A stretch of 64,000 nt of DNA from an uncultured Tidjanibacter sp. (GTDB lineage Bacteria; Bacteroidota; Bacteroidia; Bacteroidales; Rikenellaceae): positions 62,001-126,000 of the forward strand of contig CALVCL010000001.1 of NCBI GenBank assembly GCA_944326085.1, written 5' to 3'. The translations under genes were made by a program, and so were the position numbers. The stretch's first letter is position 1. The number at the start of each line of letters is the position of its first letter. Below, piece by piece: positions 1-7,820 of the stretch. Under the pieces are notes generated by a model. The model had not been told where the DNA came from. It did no database searches and was given only the letters and a program-made list of their open reading frames with translations.

Positions 1-295
1 CAACGGCGGCAACCTGAAGTGCGTTTGCCACTTCGAGGACGGTATTTGACACATCCATTGTCATGGTATTCATGTCGAACGAACCGTACCTGTTCTCTGG
101 CGAATCCACTATACCGTTTTCAAAATTTATGACCAACACCTCACCCGATGTCGAGACCATTCCTTTCGGACTGAACGCTGCCGTCAATCCTGCAGCAAAT
201 CCGGCAAACACGAACATGGCTATCAACCACATCACCACGCTGCCCACCACAAACGCCAGTAAAGCGGCACCGAATGTTTTAAAGAAACCCTTCAT
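1..295 (-). CDS. sppA: Signal peptide peptidase SppA, N-terminal part (cut by window edge)
   Basis: Reading the minus strand from the ATG at 295 gives 98 codons that continue off the left edge. The protein starts with a short basic segment and one long hydrophobic helix (about residues 8-40, rich in Ala, Val, Phe). A segment follows with the pattern VLVINFENGIVDSPENR and then ALQVAAV, which resembles the start of 67K-type SppA (protease IV), a membrane-anchored serine peptidase that degrades cleaved signal peptides. The catalytic Lys and Ser lie outside the window, so activity cannot be judged. A TAnnTTTG box on the minus strand at 332-339 fits a promoter. The gene is divergent from mrp. Alternative: another single-pass membrane protein. 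Confidence 0.7.
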   Translation of the reverse strand, partial: MKGFFKTFGAALLAFVVGSVVMWLIAMFVFAGFAAGLTAAFSPKGMVSTSGEVLVINFENGIVDSPENRYGSFDMNTMTMDVSNTVLEVANALQVAAV

Positions 296-331
296 ACAAA
301 TCTATTTTAACATGAAAATCGAGCATATATG

Positions 332-339
332 CAAATGTA
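332..339 (-). promoter_or_regulatory. Bacteroidetes -7 box for sppA
   Basis: TACATTTG on the minus strand, 37 bases upstream of the sppA start codon, matches the TAnnTTTG -7 consensus of the Bacteroidetes primary sigma factor. Confidence 0.5.
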
Positions 340-435
340 ACCATTTTCCCTGTACATTTATCGTAATTCGATATTTTTACCTGACACAACGTACAGTAAA
401 CGTCCATACTGCAGTCATACTCCCAACTAATTACG

Positions 436-443
436 TATATTTG
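436..443 (+). promoter_or_regulatory. Bacteroidetes -7 box for mrp
   Basis: TATATTTG ends 28 bases before the mrp start codon and matches the TAnnTTTG consensus. Confidence 0.6.
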
Positions 444-471
444 CCATTAACTAACGCATAAAATCACAACC

Positions 472-1539
472 ATGCCAAATACAGAGGAGAGGATAAGGAG
501 AGCCCTCGGCGGGATAGTACATCCCGAAACAGGGCAGGACATAGTATCATCCGGAATAGTCGACAATATTGCCATACAGGGCGACGGAGCGGTCATCACG
601 CTCGCATTCAACCGCAAACGCGACCCGTTCGCCAACTCTATAAAGAGGCAGGTATCGGCAGCGGCTGTCGAAGCCGCACCCGAACTTTCGGGCAATGTTG
701 TAGTTGCCGAAAAAGAGATGCCAGCCGCCCCACAGAAGGAGAAGGCTCCCTCAACGACAGTCGGAATAAAGCACACCATAGCTGTTGCATCGGGCAAGGG
801 CGGTGTAGGAAAATCGACCGTAACGGCCAATCTTGCGGCAACCCTCCGCGATATGGGTTACAAGGTAGGTATCCTGGATGCCGACATATACGGCCCCTCA
901 ATGCCGAAGATGTTCGGTGTAGAAGGCTACACGCCCAGGGCAGAAATAATAGACGGACAGGATTACATACTTCCGGCCGAAGCCGATGGTATAAAGATAT
1001 CCTCCATAGGTTTCTTCATATCGCCCGACGATGCGCTGATATGGCGCGGCCCGATGGCTACCACGGCACTAAAACAGCTTCTGCACCAGACATTGTGGCG
1101 GGAACTCGACTTTCTTCTCATAGACATGCCTCCCGGAACCGGTGACGTACACCTTTCTGTTGTCGGAGAAATAAAGGTCAACGGAGCAATCATTGTTTCC
1201 ACGCCGCAGCAAGTGGCCGTTGCCGACGTAAGGCGAGGAGTCAACATGTTCCGTGCCGAAGGCATCAACGTACCGGTACTCGGCATCATAGAAAACATGG
1301 CATGGTTCACTCCCGCCGAACTGCCGAACAACAAGTATTACATCTTCGGAGAAGGAGGAGCACGCAACATGGCACGTACCGAAGGTATTGATTTTCTTGG
1401 TGATATACCTATAATACAGTCTGTCATGGAAGGGGGTGACAGCGGTATGCCAGCCGTTTCCACCAATTCGGAAGTAAAGAACTGTTACCGTGCCATTGCC
1501 GACAGGATTGTTGAAAAGCTGGAACAGAACAAACAGTAA
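472..1539 (+). CDS. mrp: Mrp/NBP35 family iron-sulfur carrier ATPase
   Basis: 355 residues, the usual length. The N-terminal ~85 residues are a MIP18/DUF59-type domain, followed by a linker rich in Pro, Ala and Lys. The ParA/MinD-like ATPase domain has the deviant Walker A GKGGVGKST at about 108-116, then DADIYGPSMPKMFG and IDMPPGTGD. The family binds and transfers Fe-S clusters to apoproteins in the cytosol. The C-terminal CxxC found in many Mrp/ApbC proteins is absent: the segment after ENMAWF has no cysteine. As far as I recall this is normal for Bacteroidetes members. The gene appears monocistronic, with its own -7 box. Confidence 0.93.
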   Translation: MPNTEERIRRALGGIVHPETGQDIVSSGIVDNIAIQGDGAVITLAFNRKRDPFANSIKRQVSAAAVEAAPELSGNVVVAEKEMPAAPQKEKAPSTTVGIKHTIAVASGKGGVGKSTVTANLAATLRDMGYKVGILDADIYGPSMPKMFGVEGYTPRAEIIDGQDYILPAEADGIKISSIGFFISPDDALIWRGPMATTALKQLLHQTLWRELDFLLIDMPPGTGDVHLSVVGEIKVNGAIIVSTPQQVAVADVRRGVNMFRAEGINVPVLGIIENMAWFTPAELPNNKYYIFGEGGARNMARTEGIDFLGDIPIIQSVMEGGDSGMPAVSTNSEVKNCYRAIADRIVEKLEQNKQ

Positions 1540-2011
1540 AATGTTGACAACCCGTTACGAGCGTGTTCGTAAATGATGATTACTTTACAAATCGAAAATT
1601 ATGAAATTCCGATTTTCCGTACATACGGTATCGTTTCCGAAAATGCAAGGAAAAATTTTCATTACAAGCGGAAGTTTTATCGACAGCAAAGTCACACATG
1701 CGAACACGGGCAAACACAATGTCAATATGTTTACAACGTTATTGACATATGTTTACAACTACCGTTAAATCCATGCTTCCGTTCCATGCAGCCACACTAT
1801 TGTAAGGCTATTGCAAGAGGAATTGTCAAATGCTATACATGCATATAATGACTGTACCGGCAGGAAGCACAAAAGCAATCACGGTGTTGAAAAATAATAA
1901 TAACTGACGTAACTGTTCCGAACAGAAAAGTTATGAACATTATGAACAGGCTTTATTATTATTGTTGTCTATTTTTAAAATTTAAATAAAAAGTAAATAA
2001 AAATAAAAAAG
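1540..2011. other. AT-rich intergenic region with a direct repeat, upstream of nadA
   Basis: 472 bases with no convincing gene. The longest frame (91 codons at 1573) has no recognisable composition or motif. The 13-base sequence ATATGTTTACAAC occurs twice, at 1725-1737 and 1747-1759, 22 bases apart start to start (about two helical turns), as expected for a dimeric regulator site. The last ~60 bases before nadA are almost pure A/T. No clear TAnnTTTG box was found, so the nadA promoter is unassigned. Confidence 0.45.
1725..1759. repeat. Tandem 13-base direct repeat, possible operator
   Basis: Two exact copies of ATATGTTTACAAC with a 22-base period, about 250 bases upstream of nadA. The spacing places both on the same helical face. 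That a regulator binds here is inference. Confidence 0.35.
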
Positions 2012-2950
2012 ATGGTCGACAACCGTTCACTGGCGGAAAAGATAGACGCCCTGAAGAAAGAGAAAAATGCGGTGATACTTTCCCACTACTATACCCGTCC
2101 CGAGGTACAGCAGGTGGCAGATTTCGTAGGCGATTCGCTTGCGCTGTCTCAAAAGGCTGCCGATACCGATGCAGACATAGTACTTTTTGCCGGAGTCTAC
2201 TTTATGGCCGAGACGGCAAAAATCCTTTCTCCCGAAAAGAAGGTACTCATTCCCGACTCGGATGCGGGTTGTTCGCTGGCCGACTCGTGCCGTGCCGAAG
2301 ACCTTCGCAGGTTCAAGGAACAGCATCCGGACAGCATGGTTGTGGCATATGTCAATACATCGGCTGAAGTGAAGGCTCTCACGGACGTGTGCTGTACATC
2401 GTCCAATGCACTCAAGATAGTTTCGGCTCTGCCTGCCGACCGTAAAATCATTTTCGCTCCGGACCGTAATCTCGGCGACTATATCAAGAGGGTTACCGGC
2501 CGTGATGATATCATGCTCTGGAACGGTGCATGCCATGTGCATGAGAAGTTTTCCGTTGAGAAGATACTCCAGCTTAAGAACGAACATCCGGATGCAAAGG
2601 TGCTTTCTCATCCCGAATGCAGGAAACCCGTCTTGCTTGCATCCGATTTTGTAGGCAGCACTGCGGCCATAATCGATTTTGTAGGCAGCGACGGTGGCAG
2701 GGAATACATAATAGCTACCGAGTCTGGTATCTTGTTCGAACTTCAGGAAAGGTATCCGGACGTTGTTTTTCTGCCAGTACCGCCCGAGGACGGCGCATGC
2801 GGATGCAACAACTGCGAGTACATGAAACTTGTGACGCTCGAAAATATATACGATACGCTGCTGAACGAAACTCCCGAGGTTACATTGGATGAAGATGTGA
2901 GGGCAAAGGCCGAGAAGTCAATACGTGCCATGCTTGACATGTCGTTCTGA
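2012..2950 (+). CDS. nadA: Quinolinate synthase NadA
   Basis: 312 residues, typical for NadA. It condenses iminoaspartate with dihydroxyacetone phosphate to quinolinate in NAD biosynthesis, using a 4Fe-4S cluster. Three cysteine regions fit the cluster ligands: CCTSSNA near residues 127-128, GACHVHEKF near 174, and the C-terminal GACGCNNCEYMKLVTLENI near 263-268. Early motifs AVILSHYY and SLALSQKAA fit the substrate-binding domain. nadB and nadC are not nearby. The ATG follows a purine-rich run. About 470 bases of non-coding DNA precede the gene. Confidence 0.95.
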   Translation: MVDNRSLAEKIDALKKEKNAVILSHYYTRPEVQQVADFVGDSLALSQKAADTDADIVLFAGVYFMAETAKILSPEKKVLIPDSDAGCSLADSCRAEDLRRFKEQHPDSMVVAYVNTSAEVKALTDVCCTSSNALKIVSALPADRKIIFAPDRNLGDYIKRVTGRDDIMLWNGACHVHEKFSVEKILQLKNEHPDAKVLSHPECRKPVLLASDFVGSTAAIIDFVGSDGGREYIIATESGILFELQERYPDVVFLPVPPEDGACGCNNCEYMKLVTLENIYDTLLNETPEVTLDEDVRAKAEKSIRAMLDMSF

Positions 2951-2989
2951 CATTGACGGTATCGTTTTGGACCTAATGCTGTAATTGAA

Positions 2990-2997
2990 TACCTTTG
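2990..2997 (+). promoter_or_regulatory. -7 box for the apt-like gene
   Basis: TACCTTTG, matching TAnnTTTG, 37 bases before the ATG at 3035. Confidence 0.45.
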
Positions 2998-3034
2998 GTT
3001 TCGACTCTATTGCCTGTATTTTATATTTTTGACC

Positions 3035-3613
3035 ATGGAACTGTCGGCTGTCAGGGAAAAGATAAGGTTCTATCGCGATTTTCCCAAGAAAGGTGTTGTG
3101 TTTATAGACCTGCTCCCGTTGCTTGGTGACGCTGAACTGTTTACATCCCTCGTAAAGGAGATTACATCGCATATAACATGTCCGACAGTGGCAGCGCCTG
3201 AAGCCAGAGGTTTTCTCTTTTCATCGCCTCTTCTTACTGTAGGCGGTGGTATAGAGAGTCTCATAGTTTTTCGCAAGAGCGGAAAACTGCCATATGGTGA
3301 AGGCGATTTGGTGCGTATTCCTATAGTCAAGGAATACGGAGAGGACAGTCTTTACTGCCGCAGGTCGGATTTGCATGCTGCACGTGTCACAGGTGACGAA
3401 ATATGTATTACCGTATTCGATGACGTGCTTGCCACTGGAGGCACTGCCGAGGGAATGGCCCACGCCCTTAACGGAATGACCGTACCGGCACACGATGGCA
3501 GGATGCTGCCTGTCAGGGTAATGGAGTTTGTGTTCCTTGCCGAGATAACGGATATTGGGGCCCGCCGAAGGCTCGAGAAGATAGCACCGGTTAAGTCGGT
3601 GCTTGAATTTTAA
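3035..3613 (+). CDS. apt: Adenine phosphoribosyltransferase-like protein
   Basis: 192 residues from the ATG at 3035; a TTG six bases earlier is less likely. The order FPKKGVVFIDLLPLL, APEARGFLF, VFRKSGKLPYG and the PRPP loop VFDDVLATGGTAEG is that of adenine phosphoribosyltransferase, which makes AMP from adenine and PRPP. Two differences from ordinary Apt are visible: the segment after the PRPP loop is longer and unusual (DGRMLPVRVMEFVFLAEI), and the base-binding region is not clearly Apt-like. Another type I phosphoribosyltransferase remains possible. It lies between nadA and a HAD phosphatase, which suggests nucleotide metabolism. Confidence 0.78.
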   Translation: MELSAVREKIRFYRDFPKKGVVFIDLLPLLGDAELFTSLVKEITSHITCPTVAAPEARGFLFSSPLLTVGGGIESLIVFRKSGKLPYGEGDLVRIPIVKEYGEDSLYCRRSDLHAARVTGDEICITVFDDVLATGGTAEGMAHALNGMTVPAHDGRMLPVRVMEFVFLAEITDIGARRRLEKIAPVKSVLEF

Positions 3614-3658
3614 AAACCGGCCGTCCAGCAGGCGGCTTTCATTTGTATATTTTCTTTT

Positions 3659-4519
3659 ATGGAAGACAGGGTTAAGGTTGCGCTTATATACGATTTCGAC
3701 GGTACGCTGGCTCCTGGCAACATGCAGGAGTATGATTTCATTCCTGCCGTTGGGAAGAGTTCGGCAGAATTCTGGGAGGAGAGCAACATTATTGCCAGGT
3801 CACAGGATGCCGACCCTGTGTTGACCTATATGGCCAAGACCATCGAGTATGCCCGTCGCAACGGCATGTCGCTCAAGCGTGAGGCATTCCGTGCATCGGG
3901 TCGCAAGATACGTTTTTACGATGGTGTCAGGGAGTGGTTCGGCCGTATCAATTCCTATGGGGCGGAACGCGGCATAGAGGTGCAGCACTACATAAATTCG
4001 TCAGGTATAAAGGAGATAATAGAGGGCACTGAGATAGCCCACGAGTTCAAGAATATCTATGCAAGTTCGTTCCTTTATGACGAAAACGGAGCTGCCTACT
4101 GGCCTGCCGTAGGAGTCAACTATACCAACAAGACGCAGTTCATCTACAAGATTAACAAGGGTGTAGAGTCGGTCAGCGATACGAAGCTCGTGAACCGTTA
4201 TCTTGAAGAGGAGAAGCGTCCTGTTCAGTTCAAACACATGATATTCATCGGAGACGGTACTACTGACATACCGTGCATGAGGCTTGTAAAGTCTCAGGGT
4301 GGGCATTCGATAGCTGTTTACGACCCTTCAGACAAGGCATCGTTCGAAACCATGCGCATACTCATAGATGAAGGTCGTGCCACATATGTGTGCGAGGCCA
4401 ACTATACCGAGGGCAGCGAGATAGATGACCTTGTAAAGACAATAATAGACAAGATTTACATAGACAACAAGATAAAGCTCATGGCGGAGAAACTCCGTGT
4501 GAGCAACAAATGCGAATAG
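3659..4519 (+). CDS. HAD family phosphatase
   Basis: 286 residues. HAD motif I is YDFDGTLAPG (nucleophile Asp12, general acid Asp14). Motif IV is IFIGDGTTDIPCM near residue 201, followed by a conserved-looking GHSIAVYD. A cap domain of about 150 residues lies between them and includes HYINSSGIKEIIEG (motif II, Ser). This fits a cytosolic phosphoserine-phosphatase-like or nucleotidase HAD, but the substrate cannot be read from sequence. The gene ends seven bases before rdgB and probably shares its transcript, which would fit a role in nucleotide clean-up (inference). Confidence 0.85.
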   Translation: MEDRVKVALIYDFDGTLAPGNMQEYDFIPAVGKSSAEFWEESNIIARSQDADPVLTYMAKTIEYARRNGMSLKREAFRASGRKIRFYDGVREWFGRINSYGAERGIEVQHYINSSGIKEIIEGTEIAHEFKNIYASSFLYDENGAAYWPAVGVNYTNKTQFIYKINKGVESVSDTKLVNRYLEEEKRPVQFKHMIFIGDGTTDIPCMRLVKSQGGHSIAVYDPSDKASFETMRILIDEGRATYVCEANYTEGSEIDDLVKTIIDKIYIDNKIKLMAEKLRVSNKCE

Positions 4520-4526
4520 AATAATA

Positions 4527-5114
4527 ATGGCCAGGGAAATTATATTTGCCACCAACAATGCCCATAAACTTGAGGAGGTGTCGGCTATACTCGGTGATGC
4601 GTTCAGGCTTGTTACTCTACGCGAATGCGGTATTACTGAAGACATACCTGAAGAACAGCCTACCATAGAAGGCAATGCGCTTCAAAAGGCCCGTTATGTA
4701 CACGAACGTACCGGTGCAGACTGTTTTGCCGACGACACAGGTCTTGAAGTCGCTGCTCTGGACGGGGCTCCCGGGGTACATTCGGCGCGTTATGCCACAG
4801 CCGACGGTCATGATTCCGAAGCCAACATGAAACTTCTTTTGAAGAACATGGATGGAGTCTCTGACCGCCGCGCCCGTTTCCGTACGGTTATAGCACTTAT
4901 ACTCGACGGCAGTGAATATACTTTCGAGGGTATCGTTGAAGGTATTGTTACGGAGGCACCATCAGGTAATGGCGGTTTCGGTTATGACCCTGTATTCGTT
5001 CCTGACGGATATTCCGAAACGTTTGCAGAAATGTCGCCCGAATGCAAGAATGCCATAAGCCACCGTGCAAGGGCTGTGAGGTGCTTTGCCGAATTCATGA
5101 AAGGTATTCGTTAG
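4527..5114 (+). CDS. rdgB: XTP/dITP pyrophosphatase (RdgB/HAM1)
   Basis: 195 residues, the family length. It hydrolyses non-canonical purine triphosphates (dITP, XTP) to monophosphates and keeps them out of DNA. Visible motifs: FATNNAHKLEEV at the start (substrate binding), FADDTGLEVAALDGAPGVHSARYA with the catalytic acidic residues, GNGGFGYDPVFVPDG, and SHRARAV near the end. It lies between the HAD phosphatase (7-base gap) and uvrB, so the run carries nucleotide-pool sanitation next to DNA repair. Confidence 0.95.
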   Translation: MAREIIFATNNAHKLEEVSAILGDAFRLVTLRECGITEDIPEEQPTIEGNALQKARYVHERTGADCFADDTGLEVAALDGAPGVHSARYATADGHDSEANMKLLLKNMDGVSDRRARFRTVIALILDGSEYTFEGIVEGIVTEAPSGNGGFGYDPVFVPDGYSETFAEMSPECKNAISHRARAVRCFAEFMKGIR

Positions 5115-5218
5115 AATTGTGAGATTTGCAGCGGTATGTTATGACTCAACATACCGTATACTCTGCAGTTGCTGTCGGTAGTTATGTATGTCGTTGTACA
5201 TATACGTCAGACAGTTCT

Positions 5219-5226
5219 TATCTTTG
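5219..5226 (+). promoter_or_regulatory. -7 box immediately upstream of uvrB
   Basis: TATCTTTG ends only four bases before the ATG at 5231. If used, the uvrB transcript would have almost no 5' leader. This also argues against a longer frame that reaches back to 5126. Confidence 0.5.
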
Positions 5227-5230
5227 TGCC

Positions 5231-7258
5231 ATGGATTTCAAGTTAGTATCCGATTACAAGCCTACCGGTGACCAGCCGGAGGCTATCGATGAACTGGTAC
5301 GTGCCATAAACGGTCACAGCCGTCACAATACGCTGCTCGGTGTTACCGGCTCCGGTAAGACTTTCACCGTAGCTAATGTTGTGAGCAGGCTCAACAGGCC
5401 GACACTTGTGCTGAGCCACAACAAGACACTTGCGGCACAGCTTTACGGCGAATTCAGGTCATTTTTCCCGGACAACGCCGTAGAGTATTTCGTGTCGTAT
5501 TACGACTATTACCAGCCGGAAGCTTATCTGCCTGCATCGGATACTTATATCGAGAAGGATCTTTCAATAAACGAAGAGATAGAGAAGCTGAGGCTTCGTA
5601 CAACGGCATCGCTTTTATCAGGACGCAGGGATATCATTGTTGTATCGAGCGTTTCGTGTCTGTATGGTATCGGCAATCCTGAAGACTTCCATGCTTCGAG
5701 TGTAAGGCTTGCCGCAGGCGAGGCTCCGGGTCGCAAGAAGATACTGTATGCACTGGTCGATGCGCTTTATACCCGTACCGAAATGGAGTTGTCGAGTGGG
5801 ACATTCCGTGTCAAGGGCGAGGTTATAGATGTAATGTCGGCATACAGTGATACCGTGTACCGCATATCGATGTTCGATGACGAGATTGAGAACATCTACC
5901 GTATAGACCCTGGCAGCGGACAGGTTCTGGAGGAACTTGAGAACGTGACTATTTTTCCTGCCAATATGTTCGTTACGACGAGGGAGCGTACCAACAAGGC
6001 CATTGAGCAGATACAGCTTGATCTCGGCGAGCGGATAAAGTTTTTCGAGGATGCCGGACGTCATGTTGAGGCACAGAGACTTAAACAGAGAGTTGAGTAT
6101 GACCTTGAGATGATAAAGGAACTCGGTTACTGTTCCGGTATCGAGAACTATTCGCGTTATCTTGACGGTCGTAAGGAAGGAACGCGGCCTTTCTGCCTTC
6201 TTGACTATTTTCCGGAGGATTATCTGCTCGTCATAGATGAGAGCCATGTTACCATACCGCAGATAAGGGCCATGTACGGTGGTGACCGTGCCCGCAAGGA
6301 GAGCCTTGTCGAGTACGGATTCCGTTTGCCTGCCGCAAAGGACAACCGTCCTTTGACGTTCAGTGAGTTCGAGGCTCTTGCCGGCACATGCATATACGTG
6401 AGTGCGACTCCTGCCGAATATGAGCTTACCAAGAGTGAGGGTGTTGTTGTGGAACAGATAATACGTCCCACAGGACTTGTTGACCCGCCTATTTCGGTTC
6501 GACCTACCGAAAACCAGATAGACGACCTTGTTGAGGAGATACAGGCGAGGGTTGCCAAGGATGAGAAGGTCATTGTCACTACACTGACGAAGCGTATGGC
6601 CGAAGAGCTTTCCAAGTATTTCGACCGTATAGGCATCCGCAACCGTTACATACATTCCGAGGTTGAAACTTTGGAACGCATACAGATTCTTGAGGACATG
6701 CGTGCCGGTTCATTCGATGTTCTTGTCGGAGTGAACCTTTTGCGTGAGGGTCTCGACCTTCCGGAGGTGTCGCTTGTAGCCATCATGGATGCCGACAAGG
6801 AGGGTTTCCTGCGCAGCGACAGGGCATTGACACAGATGGCCGGACGTGCGGCACGTAATGTCAACGGTCAGGTCATAATGTACGCCGACCGTCGTACGGA
6901 TGCCATGAACATGGCCATAAACGAGAGTAACCGCCGACGTGAGAAGCAGATGCGTTATAATGAGGAGCACGGTCTTGTGCCGCGTCAGGCCCAGAAGAGT
7001 GCCAAGGCTGCGAACGACCTGCTGCATATTTTGGCCGAAAGCGAAAGTGTGCCTTATCCTACAGCATCGGGAGGTAATTTTGCCATGGCAGCTGATGTAA
7101 GTGCCGATTATTCAGCCATGAGCCTTCCCGACGCCATAGCCGATGCGAAAGCCAAAATGGAAAAGGCTGCTGCTGACCTCGACTTTATATCCGCTGCGAA
7201 GTATCGCAATCTCATGTATTCTTTACAGGAAAAACTGAAGATAGAAAGGGAGCAGTGA
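5231..7258 (+). CDS. uvrB: Excinuclease ABC subunit B
   Basis: 675 residues from the ATG at 5231 (MDFKLVSDYKPTGDQPEAI, the standard UvrB start); an in-frame extension to 5126 is not supported. UvrB is the damage-verifying helicase of nucleotide excision repair. Visible: Walker A GVTGSGKTFT, the beta-hairpin region YYDYYQPEAYLP, DEXX-type VIDESHVT, helicase motif VGVNLLREGLDLPEVSLV, QMAGRAARN, and the C-terminal UVR motif (AKMEKAAADLDFISAAKYRN). The length is normal. It follows rdgB with its own promoter box. Confidence 0.97.
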   Translation: MDFKLVSDYKPTGDQPEAIDELVRAINGHSRHNTLLGVTGSGKTFTVANVVSRLNRPTLVLSHNKTLAAQLYGEFRSFFPDNAVEYFVSYYDYYQPEAYLPASDTYIEKDLSINEEIEKLRLRTTASLLSGRRDIIVVSSVSCLYGIGNPEDFHASSVRLAAGEAPGRKKILYALVDALYTRTEMELSSGTFRVKGEVIDVMSAYSDTVYRISMFDDEIENIYRIDPGSGQVLEELENVTIFPANMFVTTRERTNKAIEQIQLDLGERIKFFEDAGRHVEAQRLKQRVEYDLEMIKELGYCSGIENYSRYLDGRKEGTRPFCLLDYFPEDYLLVIDESHVTIPQIRAMYGGDRARKESLVEYGFRLPAAKDNRPLTFSEFEALAGTCIYVSATPAEYELTKSEGVVVEQIIRPTGLVDPPISVRPTENQIDDLVEEIQARVAKDEKVIVTTLTKRMAEELSKYFDRIGIRNRYIHSEVETLERIQILEDMRAGSFDVLVGVNLLREGLDLPEVSLVAIMDADKEGFLRSDRALTQMAGRAARNVNGQVIMYADRRTDAMNMAINESNRRREKQMRYNEEHGLVPRQAQKSAKAANDLLHILAESESVPYPTASGGNFAMAADVSADYSAMSLPDAIADAKAKMEKAAADLDFISAAKYRNLMYSLQEKLKIEREQ

Positions 7259-7280
7259 TGCTCTGACAACATATACAGGT

Positions 7281-7772
7281 TTGGGAGTTGCAAGAGCCAT
7301 AACACGTTGCGTTGATTTTTTGTATATCAGGCCATTGAGGGGTATCATCCCTCTCGAAACGTTTCGATATGCCGTTTGCGGGGTTGCAAACCTGTTTTTT
7401 GGTTGGGGTATATACACGGTGGTTTATGCGTGTATAGTTGCCGGGCGGTATCTCGACCTCGGATTTGTTGTGATGTCGCCGCACGTACTGTCGCTATGCA
7501 TACAGTTTCCGATAACGTTTTTTACAGGGTTCTGGCTTAACAGGCATGTGACGTTCTCGCTGTCTCCGCTCAGTGGACGCACGCAGTTGTTTCGGTACTT
7601 GCTTCAGACGGGCGGTTCATTTCTTGTAAACTATCTGTTTCTTAAACTGTTCGTTGAGACATTGCATCTCTACGCCCCGTTGGCAAAGCCTCTTGTAGAT
7701 GCCGTGGTTGTTGTATACAGCTATCTTACGGCACGCTTTTTTACATTCCGTACCCATAAGGCCGGCAGATGA
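7281..7772 (+). CDS. GtrA-like membrane protein
   Basis: About 163 residues from a TTG at 7281; the exact start is uncertain because no ATG lies in frame early. Four hydrophobic helices can be seen, with the pair FRYAVCGVANLFFGWGIY and FWLNRHVTFS plus a C-terminal ARFFTFR, the layout of the GtrA family (PF04138). These proteins are thought to help move lipid-linked sugars across the inner membrane for cell-surface polysaccharides. It starts 22 bases after uvrB and ends at a strong terminator; no glycosyltransferase partner is next to it. Confidence 0.75.
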   Translation: MGVARAITRCVDFLYIRPLRGIIPLETFRYAVCGVANLFFGWGIYTVVYACIVAGRYLDLGFVVMSPHVLSLCIQFPITFFTGFWLNRHVTFSLSPLSGRTQLFRYLLQTGGSFLVNYLFLKLFVETLHLYAPLAKPLVDAVVVVYSYLTARFFTFRTHKAGR

Positions 7773-7781
7773 TAAAACAGT

Positions 7782-7808
7782 AAAGGCCCCCCAAAGGGGC
7801 CTTTGTTT
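7782..7808. terminator. Convergent terminator between GtrA-like gene and recJ
   Basis: A nine-base stem (AAAGGCCCC at 7782-7790 with GGGGCCTTT at 7796-7804) followed by TGTTT. It can serve both converging genes. Confidence 0.8.
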
Positions 7809-7820
7809 ATATGTGTCGGG

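Noticed and set aside
1573..1848. 91-codon open frame between mrp and nadA
   Set aside because: No motif, Cys- and His-rich without pattern, sits in AT-rich regulatory DNA with no promoter box or start context; judged chance.
5618..6655. 345-codon open frame opposite uvrB
   Set aside because: Antisense shadow of uvrB, no recognisable domain.
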